Positions 10,772 through 22,140 of a stretch of 64,000 bases of DNA are shown here, piece after piece (positions within the stretch are counted from its first letter, which is position 1; each line of letters starts with the position of its first letter). This stretch comes from Dasypus novemcinctus (taxonomy: Eukaryota > Chordata > Mammalia > Cingulata > Dasypodidae). Under the pieces are notes generated by a model. The model made no database searches. It saw only the letters and a program-made list of their open reading frames with translations, and was not told the origin of the DNA. The position numbers and the translations under genes were made by a program. The stretch spans positions 33,072,796-33,136,795 of the forward strand of contig NC_080690.1 in NCBI RefSeq assembly GCF_030445035.2, in the 5' to 3' direction.

Positions 10772-12483
10772 TTTTTTTTTTTAATTGACTTTGTAATAAT
10801 ATTACATTAAAAATATATATGTGAGGTCCCATTCAACCCCACCCCCCCACCCCCCCTCTTCCCCCCCCCCCCAACAACACTCGTTCCCATCATCATGACA
10901 CATCCATTGGATTTGGTAAGTACATCTTTGGGCACCTTTGCACCTCATAGACAATGGTTCACATCATGGCCCATACTCTCCTCCATTCCATCCAGTGGGC
11001 CCTGTGAGGATTTACAATGTCCGGTGATTACCTCTGAAGCACCATCCAGGGCAGCTCCATGTCCCAAAGACGCCTCCACCTCTCATCTCTTCCTGCCTTT
11101 CCCCATACCCATCGTCCACCATGTCCACTTTTCCCAATCCAATGCCACCTCTTCTATGTGGACATTGGATTGGTTGTGTCCATTGCACCTCTATGTCAAG
11201 AGGAGGCTCAGATTCCACATGGATGCTGGATGCAATCCTCCCATTTTCAGTTGTAATCACTCTAGGCTCCATGGTGTGGTGGTTGTCCTTCTTCAACTCC
11301 ATCTTAGCTGAGTGTGGTAAGTCCAATAGATCAGATTGTAGGTGCTGGAGTCTGTTGAGGTTCAGGACCTGGCTATCACATTGTCAGTCCAGAGATTCAA
11401 ATCCCCTAAATATATCTTAAACCCCAACATTAACTGCACCTCCAGCACATTAGCATGAAAGTCTTATGAAGGGAGATCCCATTTGAGTCCAGATTCATCA
11501 CACATAAACACCATTTCCAAAGAGGGGCCATCTGCCCTGGTAGTTAACCCCATCGGCCATGACCATAACTCCCATGGGTCTCTTTAGCCCTCAAAGGAAC
11601 CAATATCTGGGGGTTGTATCTGCTTTATCTGTCTCTCTGACTCTGCTCAGTTGTGCATGAGGGCAATCCTTCTGCCAGCCTCCAGACTCTTTTTTAGAAA
11701 CTCGTAGCCATATAAACTCATTTCTCTTTTCCATTTCCCCCTTACTTTAGGTCAAACAGCATTTTAAAGTCATGGTATTTTATGTAGACATGGATATTCT
11801 GCTGATCCGCATTGAACCTTCCATATAAGGTCATTTTCCAGTTGCATCATCAGTTGGTAGTTGATAGTGGTCCCTCGTTGCCAGGGAGGCTCATCCCCGG
11901 GTGTCATGTCCCACGCTGGGGGGAAGGTATTGCATTTACATGCTGAGTTTGGCTTCGAGACTGGCCACATTTGAGTAACATGAAGGCTGACAGGAGGAAA
12001 TTCCCAGGCACAATGTTGCTCTAGGCCTTGTTCTTATTTTAGGTTTATCAGCTCACAAGCATAGTCATTAGCATCAGGGGCTCACTGTTGAACCCTCACT
12101 CCCTCCCGGTCCCCGCCACTGTACCTGGGAGACTGTCGCTGCTCCCCTAGGGACCACGACAGAGCACCACTGGCCAGGAACCCAGTTACCCCCCTGCTGT
12201 GGTTTTTAATTGTTGCCACTATGAGTATATCCAAACATTACCATGCACCCTGGACATATGTTCTGTACAGCTCCCTGTCAGCCATATATCACCTGTCATT
12301 GGTATCCCATACCAGTATCCCTCCATTGCCATTGTTGAAACACTCTGTGATCCAGAACTCCCCGAAATTTGAAGCCCAATATAATGTCATGGTCCCTTAC
12401 TAGGGAATGGCATATAGCGATGGGTTTAAAGGATAGGTAAAGAACTTGGATAAAGTTAGATAAAGAGCTTAGATAAAGAATGT
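10772..12483 (-). mobile_element. 5'-truncated young L1-type element with TSD
   Basis: A 1.7-kb insertion read on the minus strand, with poly(A) at 10,772-10,783 and a polypurine G-rich tract (10,842-10,874, C-rich on plus). A perfect 14-bp TSD CCCTACTAGGACTT lies at 10,758-10,771 and 12,484-12,497. It is the inverted sister of 1-973 and extends further 5'. Poly(A) plus the TSD shows L1-machinery integration. The L1 3'-region identity is inferred as for the first copy. Minus-strand frames at 11,012-11,326 (104 codons) and 11,770-11,970 (66 codons) are family features, not genes. Confidence 0.85.
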
Positions 12484-12497
12484 CCCTACTAGGACTT

Positions 12498-13850
12498 GTA
12501 CCCCAAAAACCCATACTCCTTCTTTGATGGTGGTACTCATTACCTTTACCCCCAGGTAATTTTATTCCCTGGGCTTGAAATTATTTTACCCTTAGGAAAA
12601 GGCTGTTTTGGTCACATGGCACCCCTCGGCTCTCCTGCCCATCAACAACACTGTGAATATCATTATTTCCTGAGTGTCCACTGGGTCAAGTGTCAGGTGC
12701 ATAGCTAACAGTTCTTCCCGCCACCTCCAGTGTGTCCTTAAGACCTCCAAGGCCAGTTATTTGTCCTGGTCAACTCTGGTAGTTGAGATTGACAAAATCA
12801 TTGTCTGAAGTGGCATGGTGGTAATATCAGAGGGAAGAGCCTTGAGATGGAAGACTGATAGTGATGGAGAGTGGAAACACAGAAGATAATTTCATTTGAA
12901 TGTTCAGTTTTATTTTCTAAGCCTGTGCTATGCTTTTATAATTTCCTTGGCAGAGATTGAGACCTTCATCTGCCATACTTTTTTTAAACGTGTACATGCA
13001 CATGTGTATTTTGCAATGAAACCAATAGTTCAGAGTTTTTACATCAGGAATGGAGCTGTGGGACAAGAATTATATGAGGGAAATTTCTAAAGCCAATATA
13101 GACAATCTAATCTTGGGGTCTATGGCAATTTAGCAGGAGTGGGTGTACCCTCCAGTAGAGTTTCTGAAAGCTCAGTGAAAACAGCTATAATTAGTATTTC
13201 TTTAAACAATATCCTTTTTACTCTTAACAAAGTTGTTCATGCCATTTTAACTGTTCCAACCAAACCATGGGAGGAGATGGGGAGGAAGTATAGAGGAAAC
13301 ACAGCAAATTTTAAAAATTGGAAGTGAGAGCAGGGAAAAATATTCAGAGAATATATATTAGTGAACTATTTAGCTATCATCTATTTTTGGTGTGTGGAAA
13401 ACAAGGGTCTGTAATGCGGACATTTCTGGAAAGACTTTGTATCTCCTCTTTTGGAAACAGGCCTAACTCTATATTTGCTCCCCGCCACAATATAAAGGCT
13501 GAGGGCAGCCATGGCTTTCTGGAAATCTAACTCTGACTTCTCCAGAATAGAAACCATTTAAATCTTCCCTGAAATAAGGAAGTAGATAGGGTCCTGTATA
13601 CTATTTTAAGATGACAAGTTTTCTCTGCCCTTTCATAATTTCCTTGGGAAGCTAAAGTAAAAGTATCCTTTTGTTTACCGTTGGTTACTGTTGGTTTACC
13701 GTTGGTTATCATAAAAACAAAGAATACTTCATAGAAGTATTTCTATGGAAATTAAATTTGTTTTGAAAATTTGGTAATGTATTTTTATATAAATATATTA
13801 AGGGAGAGGGAGGTAAAAATAATAAAACATGCTTGTGAATTAGTGAACAA
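12498..13850. other. Non-coding stretch, no gene seen
   Basis: AT-rich. It contains a short 21-bp-period duplication (GTTTACCGTTGGTTA at 13,673 and 13,694). No exon is supported. Confidence 0.45.
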
Positions 13851-14410
13851 CAGAAAGTCAGTGACATTCAATTCCACACCTGGAGCAGAACCCCAGAGAG
13901 AGACAACTCTGTTCATTCTGCGCATTTGACTTTTCCATGAGTAGCACGCGAACCTTATATTCCATGTCTTTTGTTAATTGTGACAGGAAGAAAAAGTAAA
14001 CACAAAACAAAACCAAAAACCCTAAAATCGACTTCAGCTGCTTCATTGATACTGAGACCTTCACCCAGAGGCAAAGTGCTCTTGGCCGTGGGGCTCTTGG
14101 TGCACCTTTGGGTTGTGTAAGAGGCCCTGAGACTAAAAGAAGCTACATTTCTTCAGGTTTTTGTTTTTTTTTTAAGTAACAAGAAATTTTAAAAGAGAGA
14201 AAAAGGACGTTTTCTGGGGTCCTGGGAGACTCGGGAAAGAGAAATGAGAGAAGGCTCCTGAGGACAGGCTGAACTCAGGGGATCTGGAGGGAGGGTCAGG
14301 AACAAGGAGGGAGGAGCCCACAAGGTGAGGATGTTCTTAGTCTCCTGGGGATTTTTCTGACGTGTGGCTTCTACACCTTCAAGCTTCTCTGACTGCAATC
14401 CATTTGCCTC
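13851..14410. other. Non-coding stretch, no gene seen
   Basis: Two minus-strand frames of about 68 codons overlap here but lack codon bias, splice sites or family similarity. Confidence 0.4.
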
Positions 14411-14414
14411 CCTT

Positions 14415-14612
14415 AATAAGGCCTCCAGTCACAGGGACTAAGATCTGCACTTGTTCAGTTTGGTCACACTTAAAAAGACGAGTCCATACCTTAACTGATA
14501 ATACACCTTGGAAGGGTCTTACTTACAAATGAATTCACACCCATAAGAATGAAGATTAAGAACATGTCTTTTGTTGGGGTACGTGATTCAATTTATCTCT
14601 CCTGAGCTTCAC
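14415..14612 (-). mobile_element. MaLR-type LTR fragment
   Basis: Shares the block 'aagattaagaacatg..tttgttggggta.gtgattca' with 4,196-4,530, on the same strand. Only part of the LTR remains. Confidence 0.5.
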
Positions 14613-15481
14613 TCTGTTTCCTGGTGAGGCTGGTTACAACCAGGAGAATATGCCCTTTCCTTCAAAAGACAGAGCACACAGGGATGGGTGGGGTTGGGGG
14701 GTGGGGTTTGCCACTCTATCTTAACTAAACTTAACTAAAACACTGACAAATCTCTAGCAGATGTATATTGTGACACTAGGTCAGTTTTTGGCTTTACTAA
14801 AACCAACCTGTCAGGCTCATTGTTACCAGGGTAATTCCCTCATAAAATGAGTTGGGAAGTGTTCACTCCTTTATATTTTGAAAGAGATTGTGGAGACGGT
14901 GTCAGTTCTTTAAGTGTTTGGAAGAATTCACCAGTGGAACCATCTGGGTCTCAGTTTTCTTTTTTGGAAGGCTTGTAAGTTCAATTTCTATTAAAAGAAA
15001 TTGGGCTATTTTGTTTGACTGTTTCTTCTTAGATGAGTTTTGGTAGTTTGTGGCTTTTAAAAATTCATCTAAGATGTCAAATTTATGTGCAGAGTGTTCA
15101 TGATATTTCTTTATTATCCTTTTAATTGTCTGTGGAGTCTATAATTATATCAATTCATTCCTCACATTGGTAATTTTTGTTTTCTCTCTTTTTTTCCTTT
15201 GTCAGTCTGCTAGAGGCTTAGTTTTATTGATCTTTTCAAATAATCAGCTTTTGGTTTCATTAATTTTTCTCTATTGTTTTTCCATTTTCCATTTTATTGA
15301 TTTCTTGCTTTGGATTTCTTTTGTTCTTCTTAGTTTCTTGAATGGAAGCTTAGCATTATGGGTTGAAACCTTCTTTTCTAATATAAGTATTTAATGCTAT
15401 AAATTTCCCTCTGAGTACGGCTTAGTTATACCCCACAACTTTTCATATGTTGTATTTTCATCCATTTTTAAATGTTTTCTA

Positions 15482-15520
15482 CAATTAAAAAATAAAATAA
15501 AAATCAATAAAAATTTTAAA
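15482..15520 (+). repeat. 39-bp A-rich insertion with TSD
   Basis: A 12-bp TSD AAATGTTTTCTA flanks it at 15,470-15,481 and 15,521-15,532. The insert is nearly only A-rich tail sequence, so it is probably the extreme 3' tail of a retrotransposon. Confidence 0.6.
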
Positions 15521-16305
15521 AAATGTTTTCTAATTTCATTTGAGCCTTCCTCTTTGATTCGTGGATTATTTAGAAGTGTGTTGTTTCATTTGCCAGTATT
15601 TAGAGATTCTCCAAATAATATTCTATTTATTTCTAGTTTAATTCCTTTATGACTAAAGAACACATTTCATATTATTTCAACTTTTTAAATTTGTTAAGGC
15701 TTATTTTATGACCCAGAATATGGTCTATCTTGGTGCATGTACTTGTGCACTTGAAGATACTGTGCACTCTGCTGTTATTGGGTGGAGTATCCCATAAAAT
15801 ATTAATTAATCCAGTTGCTTGATGGTGTTGTTCATTTCTTCTCTGTCTTTGGTGACTTTCTGCTTACTTGGTCTACCGATTACTGAGAAAGGAGTACTGA
15901 AATTTCTACCAATAATAGTGGATTTGTCCATTTATTCTTTTAGTTCTATTAGTTTTTGCTTCCTGTAGTTTGAAATTCTGTTATTAGGTGCATATGCATT
16001 TAAAATTATTATGTCTTCTTGTTGAATTAAATTGGCCTTTTTATCATTATGTAATGTTCCTCTATTCCTTGTAATTTTACTTGCTCTGAAATGTACTTTA
16101 TCTGATATTAATACAGCCATTTCATCTCTTTATTTGCGTATCTTTTTCTGTATTTTTACTTTTAACACATCTATGTCATTAAATGTAGAGTGGATTTCTT
16201 GAACATAGCATATAGTTGGGTCAAATAAATTGAACAATTTCTGTCTTTTAACTGGTGTGTTTTAAACTGTTTACATTAATATTTAATTATAAAAGTTTAA
16301 TGTAA

Positions 16306-16431
16306 GGGAGCAGATGTGGCTCAAGAAGTTGAGTGCCTGTTCCCACATGGGAGGTCCTAGGTTTAGTCCCCCGTGCCTCCTAAAAACAAAACAAAAACAA
16401 ACAACAAGGAAACAAACGAAAAAACCAACTC
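16306..16431 (+). repeat. DAS-SINE, short form
   Basis: GGGAGCAGATGTGGCTCAAG head, degenerate B-box, CGTGCCTCCTAAAAAC joint and an A/C-rich tail with (AAAAC)n character. Confidence 0.85.
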
Positions 16432-16545
16432 AGGGGAGTCAATGTGGCTCAGTGGTAGAGCTCTGGCTTCACACATACAAGGTCCCGGGTATAATCCCTG
16501 GCCCCAGCACCTAAAAAAAAAAAAGAAAGAAAAAGAAAAAAAAGT
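16432..16545 (+). repeat. DAS-SINE, short tRNA-like form
   Basis: A second SINE directly after the first, with A-box ATGTGGCTCAGTGGTAGAG, a GGTATAATCCC B-box and an A-rich tail. Placed tandemly, it probably inserted into the A-rich tail of its neighbour. Confidence 0.8.
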
Positions 16546-17010
16546 AACAAAATATTAATATTTGAATTTAGGTCCACTATTTTATTGTTTTCTGTTTGTC
16601 CCCTCCATTTTTTGCTCATTTGCCCCTTTTCCCCCCTCTTTTAGATTATTTGAATGTTTTTTAGTATTCCATTTTTATTTACTGGTTTTTAAAACTATTT
16701 TCTTTTATAGTTTTTCTATACAAATAAATTTTCTTTACAGAAAATACTAAGGTTTTTTTTTAGTATTCTTCTAGTTCTTGTCTACAAAGAGAAAATTTTT
16801 AAATAGTTCTGAGGGTTACAATATACATATATAACTTTTCACAGTTTACTTAGAATTAGTATTTCACCACTTCAAGTGGAATGTAGATTTTATCACCATA
16901 AAAATTCCTTCAGTCTCCCCTCCCCCCACCATGGGCTCATTGGAGCTCATAGGACTGTTACTCATAATATAAATGTACTTTGAACTAGGTCTCTTGAAGA
17001 AAATATAAAT

Positions 17011-17518
17011 GTGTAGGGCTTCTAATTAAGCACGGGGGTTTGAATATATGAATTTATTTTCATTCCTTCTTGAACCCAAATGAATGACTGTAGAGAATCG
17101 AAGTTAAAAACCCTCAAGGATAAAGATAACAGGAGAAGGAACAATCGCAGGCAAGAAGTGTCAAGGAAGCTGGACTTAGGAACACTTGGCACAGAGAAGG
17201 AGGCGATGGTGAATCACATACAAAACAGAGGGGTTAAGTGAAACTCTCCCTGAAATGACCTCTGGCTTTCTTCCTCTTAGGTCTCAGGATACTGGCTTCC
17301 AAGAAGGATTCTGTCCAACTGAGAGGGGATAGGAAAGTTCATTTCTGGGGAAAAACTCAGCTCAAGAGGGAGGACTCAACTGACAATGAAGGTCCTCCAT
17401 ACAAGGTCCCGGTCCCACTCCATCTGCCTACAACCAAGTCCTTGAATTACAAGCTCTACTTCACCCTCCCACCTACCCACCCACCCCCAGTTTCCAACTG
17501 ACTCTGCAGTGCCCTGTT
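17011..17518. other. Non-repeat stretch, no gene seen
   Basis: A moderately balanced-GC segment with a pyrimidine-rich AG (CTTCCTCTTAG at about 17,270-17,280) that resembles a splice acceptor. No following frame or donor is convincing. Confidence 0.35.
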
Positions 17519-17899
17519 CTTCCTACCTGACCCCCGCCCCCCCCCCCCCCATTGTCTGCTCTCTGTGGCCATTTGCTGTATGCTCTTCTGTGTCTGCTTG
17601 TCTTCTCTTTAGGCAGCACCGGGAACCAATCCTGGGACCTTCCAGAGTGGGAGAAAGGTGCTCCATCTCTTGTGCCACCTCAGCTCCCTGGTCTGCTGTT
17701 TCTCTTGTTGTCTTTCATCTGTGTCTCTTTTTATCATCTTGCTGCACCAGCTCTCTGTTCAGGCCAGCTTGCCATGTGTGCCAGCACTCCTGCGCGGGCC
17801 AGCACTCCACTTGGGCCAGCTTGCTGCACAGGCCAGCTTGTCTTCACTCGGAGGCCCTGGGACTCGAAGACCAATCACTTGAGCCATATCTGCTTCCCT
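17519..17899 (-). repeat. DAS-SINE, long variant form
   Basis: Begins with a poly(C) tract (17,531-17,550). It carries the variant body (GGCAGCACCGGGAACCAATC, GCTGCACCAGCTCTCTGTTC) and the reverse-complement head ending at CATATCTGCTTCCCTCC. The same variant occurs at 20,512-20,894. Confidence 0.85.
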
Positions 17900-18145
17900 C
17901 CCATTCTTAAATATGAGAAGAAAGTCAGGATAATCTAAAGTGAAAGTCTCTAATTGAAGAGTAGATATCAAAACAAAATAAATAGCAAAAAGAAAACTCA
18001 TAGAAAATATAGACAATCCAGGGAGCAGAAGAAACAAACAACAACAAAGTAAAAAACAAACCTATAATAGTCTTGGAGAGATGAGATGCAGTAGCAATCT
18101 TGAAATACTATTAAAAGTGAATATTCGATAAGAATGAAAAATCAC

Positions 18146-18336
18146 TGGGGGGAATGGATTTGACTCAAGCAGTTGAATGCCTGCCTCCTACATGGGAAAC
18201 CCCAGATTTGATTTCCAGTGCTTCCTAAAGAAGACAAACAAACAACAAGCAGACACCAAGCAAAAAACAGCAAGCAAAAAAATACAAAAAACAAAAACTG
18301 AGCAAGACAATGAGCAGACAACAAACAAAAACAAGC
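18146..18336 (+). repeat. DAS-SINE, short form
   Basis: GGGGGGAATGGATTTGACTCAAG head, diverged B-box and a long (CAAA)n/(ACAAGC)n-like tail. Confidence 0.8.
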
Positions 18337-18478
18337 AGGGAGCAGATGTGGCTTAAGCAGTTGAGCACCCGCTTCCCATATGGGAGGTCCCAGGTTTGGT
18401 TCTGGTGCTTCCTAAAGAAAAAAACAGACAACAAGCAGGCAAGGAACACAAGCAAAAATAATGAGCAAACAGACAAGG
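18337..18478 (+). repeat. DAS-SINE, short form in tandem
   Basis: Head GGGAGCAGATGTGGCTTAAGC, B-box GGTTTGGTTC, CAAGCAGGCAAGG-type tail. It sits in the tail of the previous SINE. Confidence 0.85.
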
Positions 18479-18777
18479 GAGCCATCTCAAGGGGGAAATC
18501 ACTGAGGAATAAAAATACAATGTGAAGAAAAATATCGATAGGTTGGAAGTTAAGTTGGGGAAATTTCTCAGAAATCAGTACAAAAAGAAGTAGAAAACAC
18601 AAGAAAGTTGAAACTGAACCAGGAATTCAAAAAATTTACCGAAAGGAATTACTGAGAGAACAAATAAAATGGAAGGGAGGAAAATATCAGGAACATGACC
18701 CAGGAAAATTTCTCACAACTGAAGCAAAGAAGCTTCTAGATTGAAAAGAACCTGCTGAGTGCCCAGCACAGTGGTTA
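18479..18777. other. Short non-coding gap
   Basis: AT-rich, nothing recognised. Confidence 0.4.
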
Positions 18778-18793
18778 AAGAACTCACTCTTTT

Positions 18794-18984
18794 TCTTTCT
18801 TTTTTTAAAAGGCTTTTCATTTTACATGCAAAATCACTGGAGACCTTCCTGTGGATACCTGGGGGATGACACTGTATGTAAAAATAGAGTGCTTCACGAA
18901 TTTGCATGTCATCCTTGTGCAGGGGCCATGCTCATTTTCTCTGTATCATTCCAATTTTAGTTTATGGGCTGCTGACGTGAGCAC
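18794..18984 (-). mobile_element. Chimeric U6 retropseudogene with TSD
   Basis: The minus strand reads U6 snRNA from its 5' end (18,984) to the end of U6 (18,880). It then runs straight into about 60 bp of unrelated sequence and an A-rich tail (18,794-18,809 on plus, T-rich). Flanking repeats AGAACTCACTCTTT (left, about 18,780-18,793) and AGAACTCATTCTTT (18,985-18,998) form a TSD with one mismatch. This is the known U6-plus-other-RNA chimera class made by template switching during LINE reverse transcription. Confidence 0.8.
18880..18984 (-). pseudogene. RNU6-pseudogene: U6 snRNA pseudogene part of the chimera
   Basis: Near full-length U6 with scattered changes. Recognisable blocks on the plus strand are GCTTCACGAATTTGCATGTC, GGGGCCATGCTCAT and CTCTGTATCATTCCAATTTT. 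No U6 promoter (PSE/TATA) is expected, because it arrived by retrotransposition. Not functional by inference. Confidence 0.85.
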
Positions 18985-18998
18985 AGAACTCATTCTTT

Positions 18999-20058
18999 AA
19001 AGACTCATATATCACAGGCATGACCAGTTATTTTCACAATATGTTTTACTCAGAGATTTCCACTATTAAGGAAGAGTAGGAGTGAGAGAGAAAACTAGAT
19101 TATCTCTCCTTTTAATAAAGTGCCCTCTTTAAAAAAATTTCCCATTACAAACTAGAGGGAAGCCCTGGAAATTCTTTAACTCTTAAAATCAAGCTGTGAA
19201 GAACAGGTAAGCCCACATACTGAGCAGAGCATCTCTACTCATGTTTCTATTCTAAAAGTAGTGAGTTCATGCTCTCCTCTTCCTAATATATATAGGGCGC
19301 TACTAATTCCACAATTTAAAAACTGTACAAATTTTCAGATTCTCTAAGTGCCACCATGCACCTGCTGAGCGCTTAATAAGTGCTTTAAAATAACTTCAAG
19401 AGTAATGACAATGCAGATGCCTTTGTCAACACTGCACAGCAGTTTATCTCTATTGATCTGGTATGTAAGTTTGAATTGTCATTATCTACAAGATAATTTA
19501 TCTCAATTAAACTGGGCTGGAGGGGATAAATTGATGAGTGAAAACTAGGTTTGACTGCTGTGCTTATCCACTATTTACCCTTTCTGCTGAAATCACCCAT
19601 TATCAAGAAACTGTTGCCTTGAGTTGGTTAATAGGGTTTTTTTTTCAACAATGGGGCCCAATTTCAGACTAATGGAGCTACAGGTATAAACCTCCAAAGC
19701 TTGCTGCTAGCCCTCTACTATTTCTTTGCACCTGATCATGGCTACTATTGTTCTCTGCTTGTTCAAAGGCACATAAAAAGTGTATTACTTATAAAGACAC
19801 CTAAGGAGAGAACATTTTTAGGATTCACCGAGGGGCACAAAAGAGCGAAAAATAATTAAACCACACCAGAAATTCTCTCACAAAGTTTAATTTTAAGTAA
19901 ATATTTTCTGCCCTAAAAGTGAGACAAAATTTCAGGTCACCACTCCCAGGAAATCTAAGTTCTTTAGATTTTTTCCTAATTCAGTTTGCAAAACCTTGAA
20001 AGGGTCTGTCTACACTTATGGCTGCCTAAAGGAATCTCAAGCAGAGGTCCTAAGTCAA
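18999..20058. other. AT-rich non-coding stretch, no gene seen
   Basis: No repeat family or exon was recognised. Confidence 0.45.
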
Positions 20059-20071
20059 TGTGAATCTTTTT

Positions 20072-20495
20072 TTCTTTTTTTAAAGATTTATTTTTATTTA
20101 TTTTTCTCCCCTTCCCCCACCCCAGTTGTCAGTTCTCTGTGTCCATTCGCTGTGTGTTCTTCTGTGTCTGCTTATATTCTTGTCAGCAGCACCCAGAATC
20201 TGTGTCTCTTTTTTGTTGTTGTTGTGTCATCCTGCTGTGTCAACTCTCTGCATGTGCAGCCGCCCCTCCTGGGCAGGTTGAACTTTCTTTCGCACTGGGC
20301 AGCTCTCCTTACGGGACGCACTCCTTGCACGTGGGGGCGCCCCTATGTGGGGGACACCCCTGCGTGGCACAGCACTCCTTGAGTACATCAGCACTGCTCG
20401 TGGGCCAGCTCCACACGGGTCAAGGAGGCCCTGGGTTTGAATTGTGGACCTTCCATGTAATAGTCTCTGTCCGTTGAGCCGTCTGCTTCCTTCAG
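20072..20495 (-). repeat. DAS-SINE, long form
   Basis: Long form with TSD TGTGAATCTTTTT at 20,059-20,071 and 20,496-20,508. CpG-rich body, head slightly truncated or mutated (GTCCGTTGAGCCGTCTGCTTCC). Confidence 0.9.
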
Positions 20496-20511
20496 TGTGA
20501 ATCTTTTTCTT

Positions 20512-20894
20512 TCTTTTTAAAAAAGTAATTAATTTCTCCCTCCTCCCTCCATTGTCTGCTCTCTGTATCCATTCACTATGTGTTTTTCTGTGTTTGCTTG
20601 TATTCTCATTAGGCAGCTCCGGGAACTGATCCTGGGACCTTCCAGAGTGGGAGAGAGGTGATCATTCTCTTGCACCACCTCAGCTCCCTGGTCTCCTGCA
20701 TCTCATTATCTCTCCCCTATGTCTTTTTTTGTTGCATCGTCTTGCTGCACCAGCTCTCCGCGTGGAACAGCACTCCTGAATGGGCCAACATTCTGCATGG
20801 GCCGGCTCACCACATGGGCCAGATTCTGGGTATCGAACCCTGGAGCTCCTATATGGTAGATGGGAGCCCAATTGCTTGAGCCACATATGCTTCA
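20512..20894 (-). repeat. DAS-SINE, long variant, at the same target
   Basis: Variant long form like 17,519-17,899. The flank TGAATCTTTTTCTT occurs at about 20,498-20,511 and again after the element (about 20,896-20,909), so the target is the 3' TSD copy of the preceding SINE. Confidence 0.85.
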
Positions 20895-20909
20895 CTGAAT
20901 CTTTTTCTT

Positions 20910-21460
20910 GAAAACCCTATGCAGTAATTCTTAAGACTTCTGTTCAGCAAGAGAGACTGTCCAGTGGTCTGCATGCAGAGGTAGAATTGGATGTGTAAGG
21001 CACTTACTACTGGCCTGATGTTCAGCTCTCTGGGTGGTCCCTCTTAAGTCAGTTAAATTGTTCCCTGCTCCCCTCCAGCTTCACACTAAAGAAAACAATG
21101 ACTGAAGAACAATGACACCAGGCACCTCTTACTTCCCAAGGGCACAATAAAAACAAATGATCACTCATCTGGACAAAATGAGCCTATGACTTTAGTAGAC
21201 TCTGCAAAATACATGGCAGTATCAAGGCACTAGATATAAATAATGACTTACTAACAAAACCTTTGGCTTCTGATTTTTTAGCTAACAGCAAAAATGCTCC
21301 TACAAGCATTTTTCAGAGTATTTTTGCATTGTTTCACAAAGGACTCTCCTGGCATCTAAATTTAATCTATATATATATACTCTTGAACAATACGCCACGG
21401 GGAAAGAAAGGTCTTGATCTTCTATTACATGTAATATCTATCGAGAAATAACAAACCAAG
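20910..21460. other. Non-coding stretch, no gene seen
   Basis: Contains a short (TA)n at about 21,370. Nothing else recognised. Confidence 0.4.
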
Positions 21461-22140
21461 CTGCAAGTCACTAAAGGCATTTATTTGGGATCTTAGAATT
21501 GCAATTTTAAGTATAGATTCAGGTATTAACCCAAATTGTGTCCCGTCTCGGCATTTCCAGGCAAGGGTCTTTAAAGGAGAAGAAGAAAGTTATGCAAGTG
21601 GTTTGTGGTTGGTGGATATTTGGGGTACTCGGTTTTCAGTTTAGGTAACTGAGTTCTTTATCTTGTGGTTTGTTTATGGTGTCCCCGCTGTCCCTAGGGT
21701 TTTGAGGAACTTAGTTGCTTGAGACTTTGCATACTGAGGCAGTTTGTGCTATCTGGAGGCATAAAAGTAACCTCCAGAACCTCCTCCTCACTCCATTTTA
21801 AAGCTCTTAGCCATGGTAGCTTTGTTTTATTTCTTTTAAAAACACAGACCATTTGCAAATCCCCTCTCCTTTAGGACTCCCTCACCCCGCCCCCGCCTCC
21901 ACAACACAAAATCCGGCTGCCCTGTGCATGTCTGATGTTCACAGATTGCATCTGGGATTCCAAAGGAAAACAGATTCCCTTTTATCGGCCATTTCTTTGT
22001 TTTGCTGATAAAAGAGATTCTCCAGGTCATAGCTGAGCTCATGAAATTCGTGTTAAGTTCGAGGTTTCCCCCAACCTAATACCTGATTGTTTAGGGAGGA
22101 AATCAGGCCTGTAAGAAAGGAATGAATGTGGACTGGTGGT
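21461..22140. repeat. Possible unclassified old LTR-like sequence
   Basis: Composition and pattern (a long GT-rich stretch, CATAAAAGTAACC, a later region ending near CCTGATTGTTTAGG) suggest retroviral LTR material. I could not assign a family or find a TSD. Confidence 0.25.

Larger units (their letters stand above)
14740..17010 (-). mobile_element. Old L1 fragment (ORF2 reverse transcriptase to endonuclease region), broken
   Basis: Read on the minus strand, the left part encodes the start of the reverse-transcriptase domain (an SPGPDGFTAEF-like block near 14,920-14,955). The right part encodes the endonuclease domain: a 62-codon frame at 15,932-16,120 reads MAVLISDKVHFRASK...NAYAPNNR, matching the L1 endonuclease 'VAILVSDK...ILNIYAPN' block. 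The order RT-left, endonuclease-right fits a minus-strand element. Many stops and indels are present, so it is dead. It is interrupted by a 39-bp A-rich insertion (15,482-15,520) and two SINEs (16,306-16,543). The part right of 16,550 (5' region) is more tentative. Confidence 0.8.
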
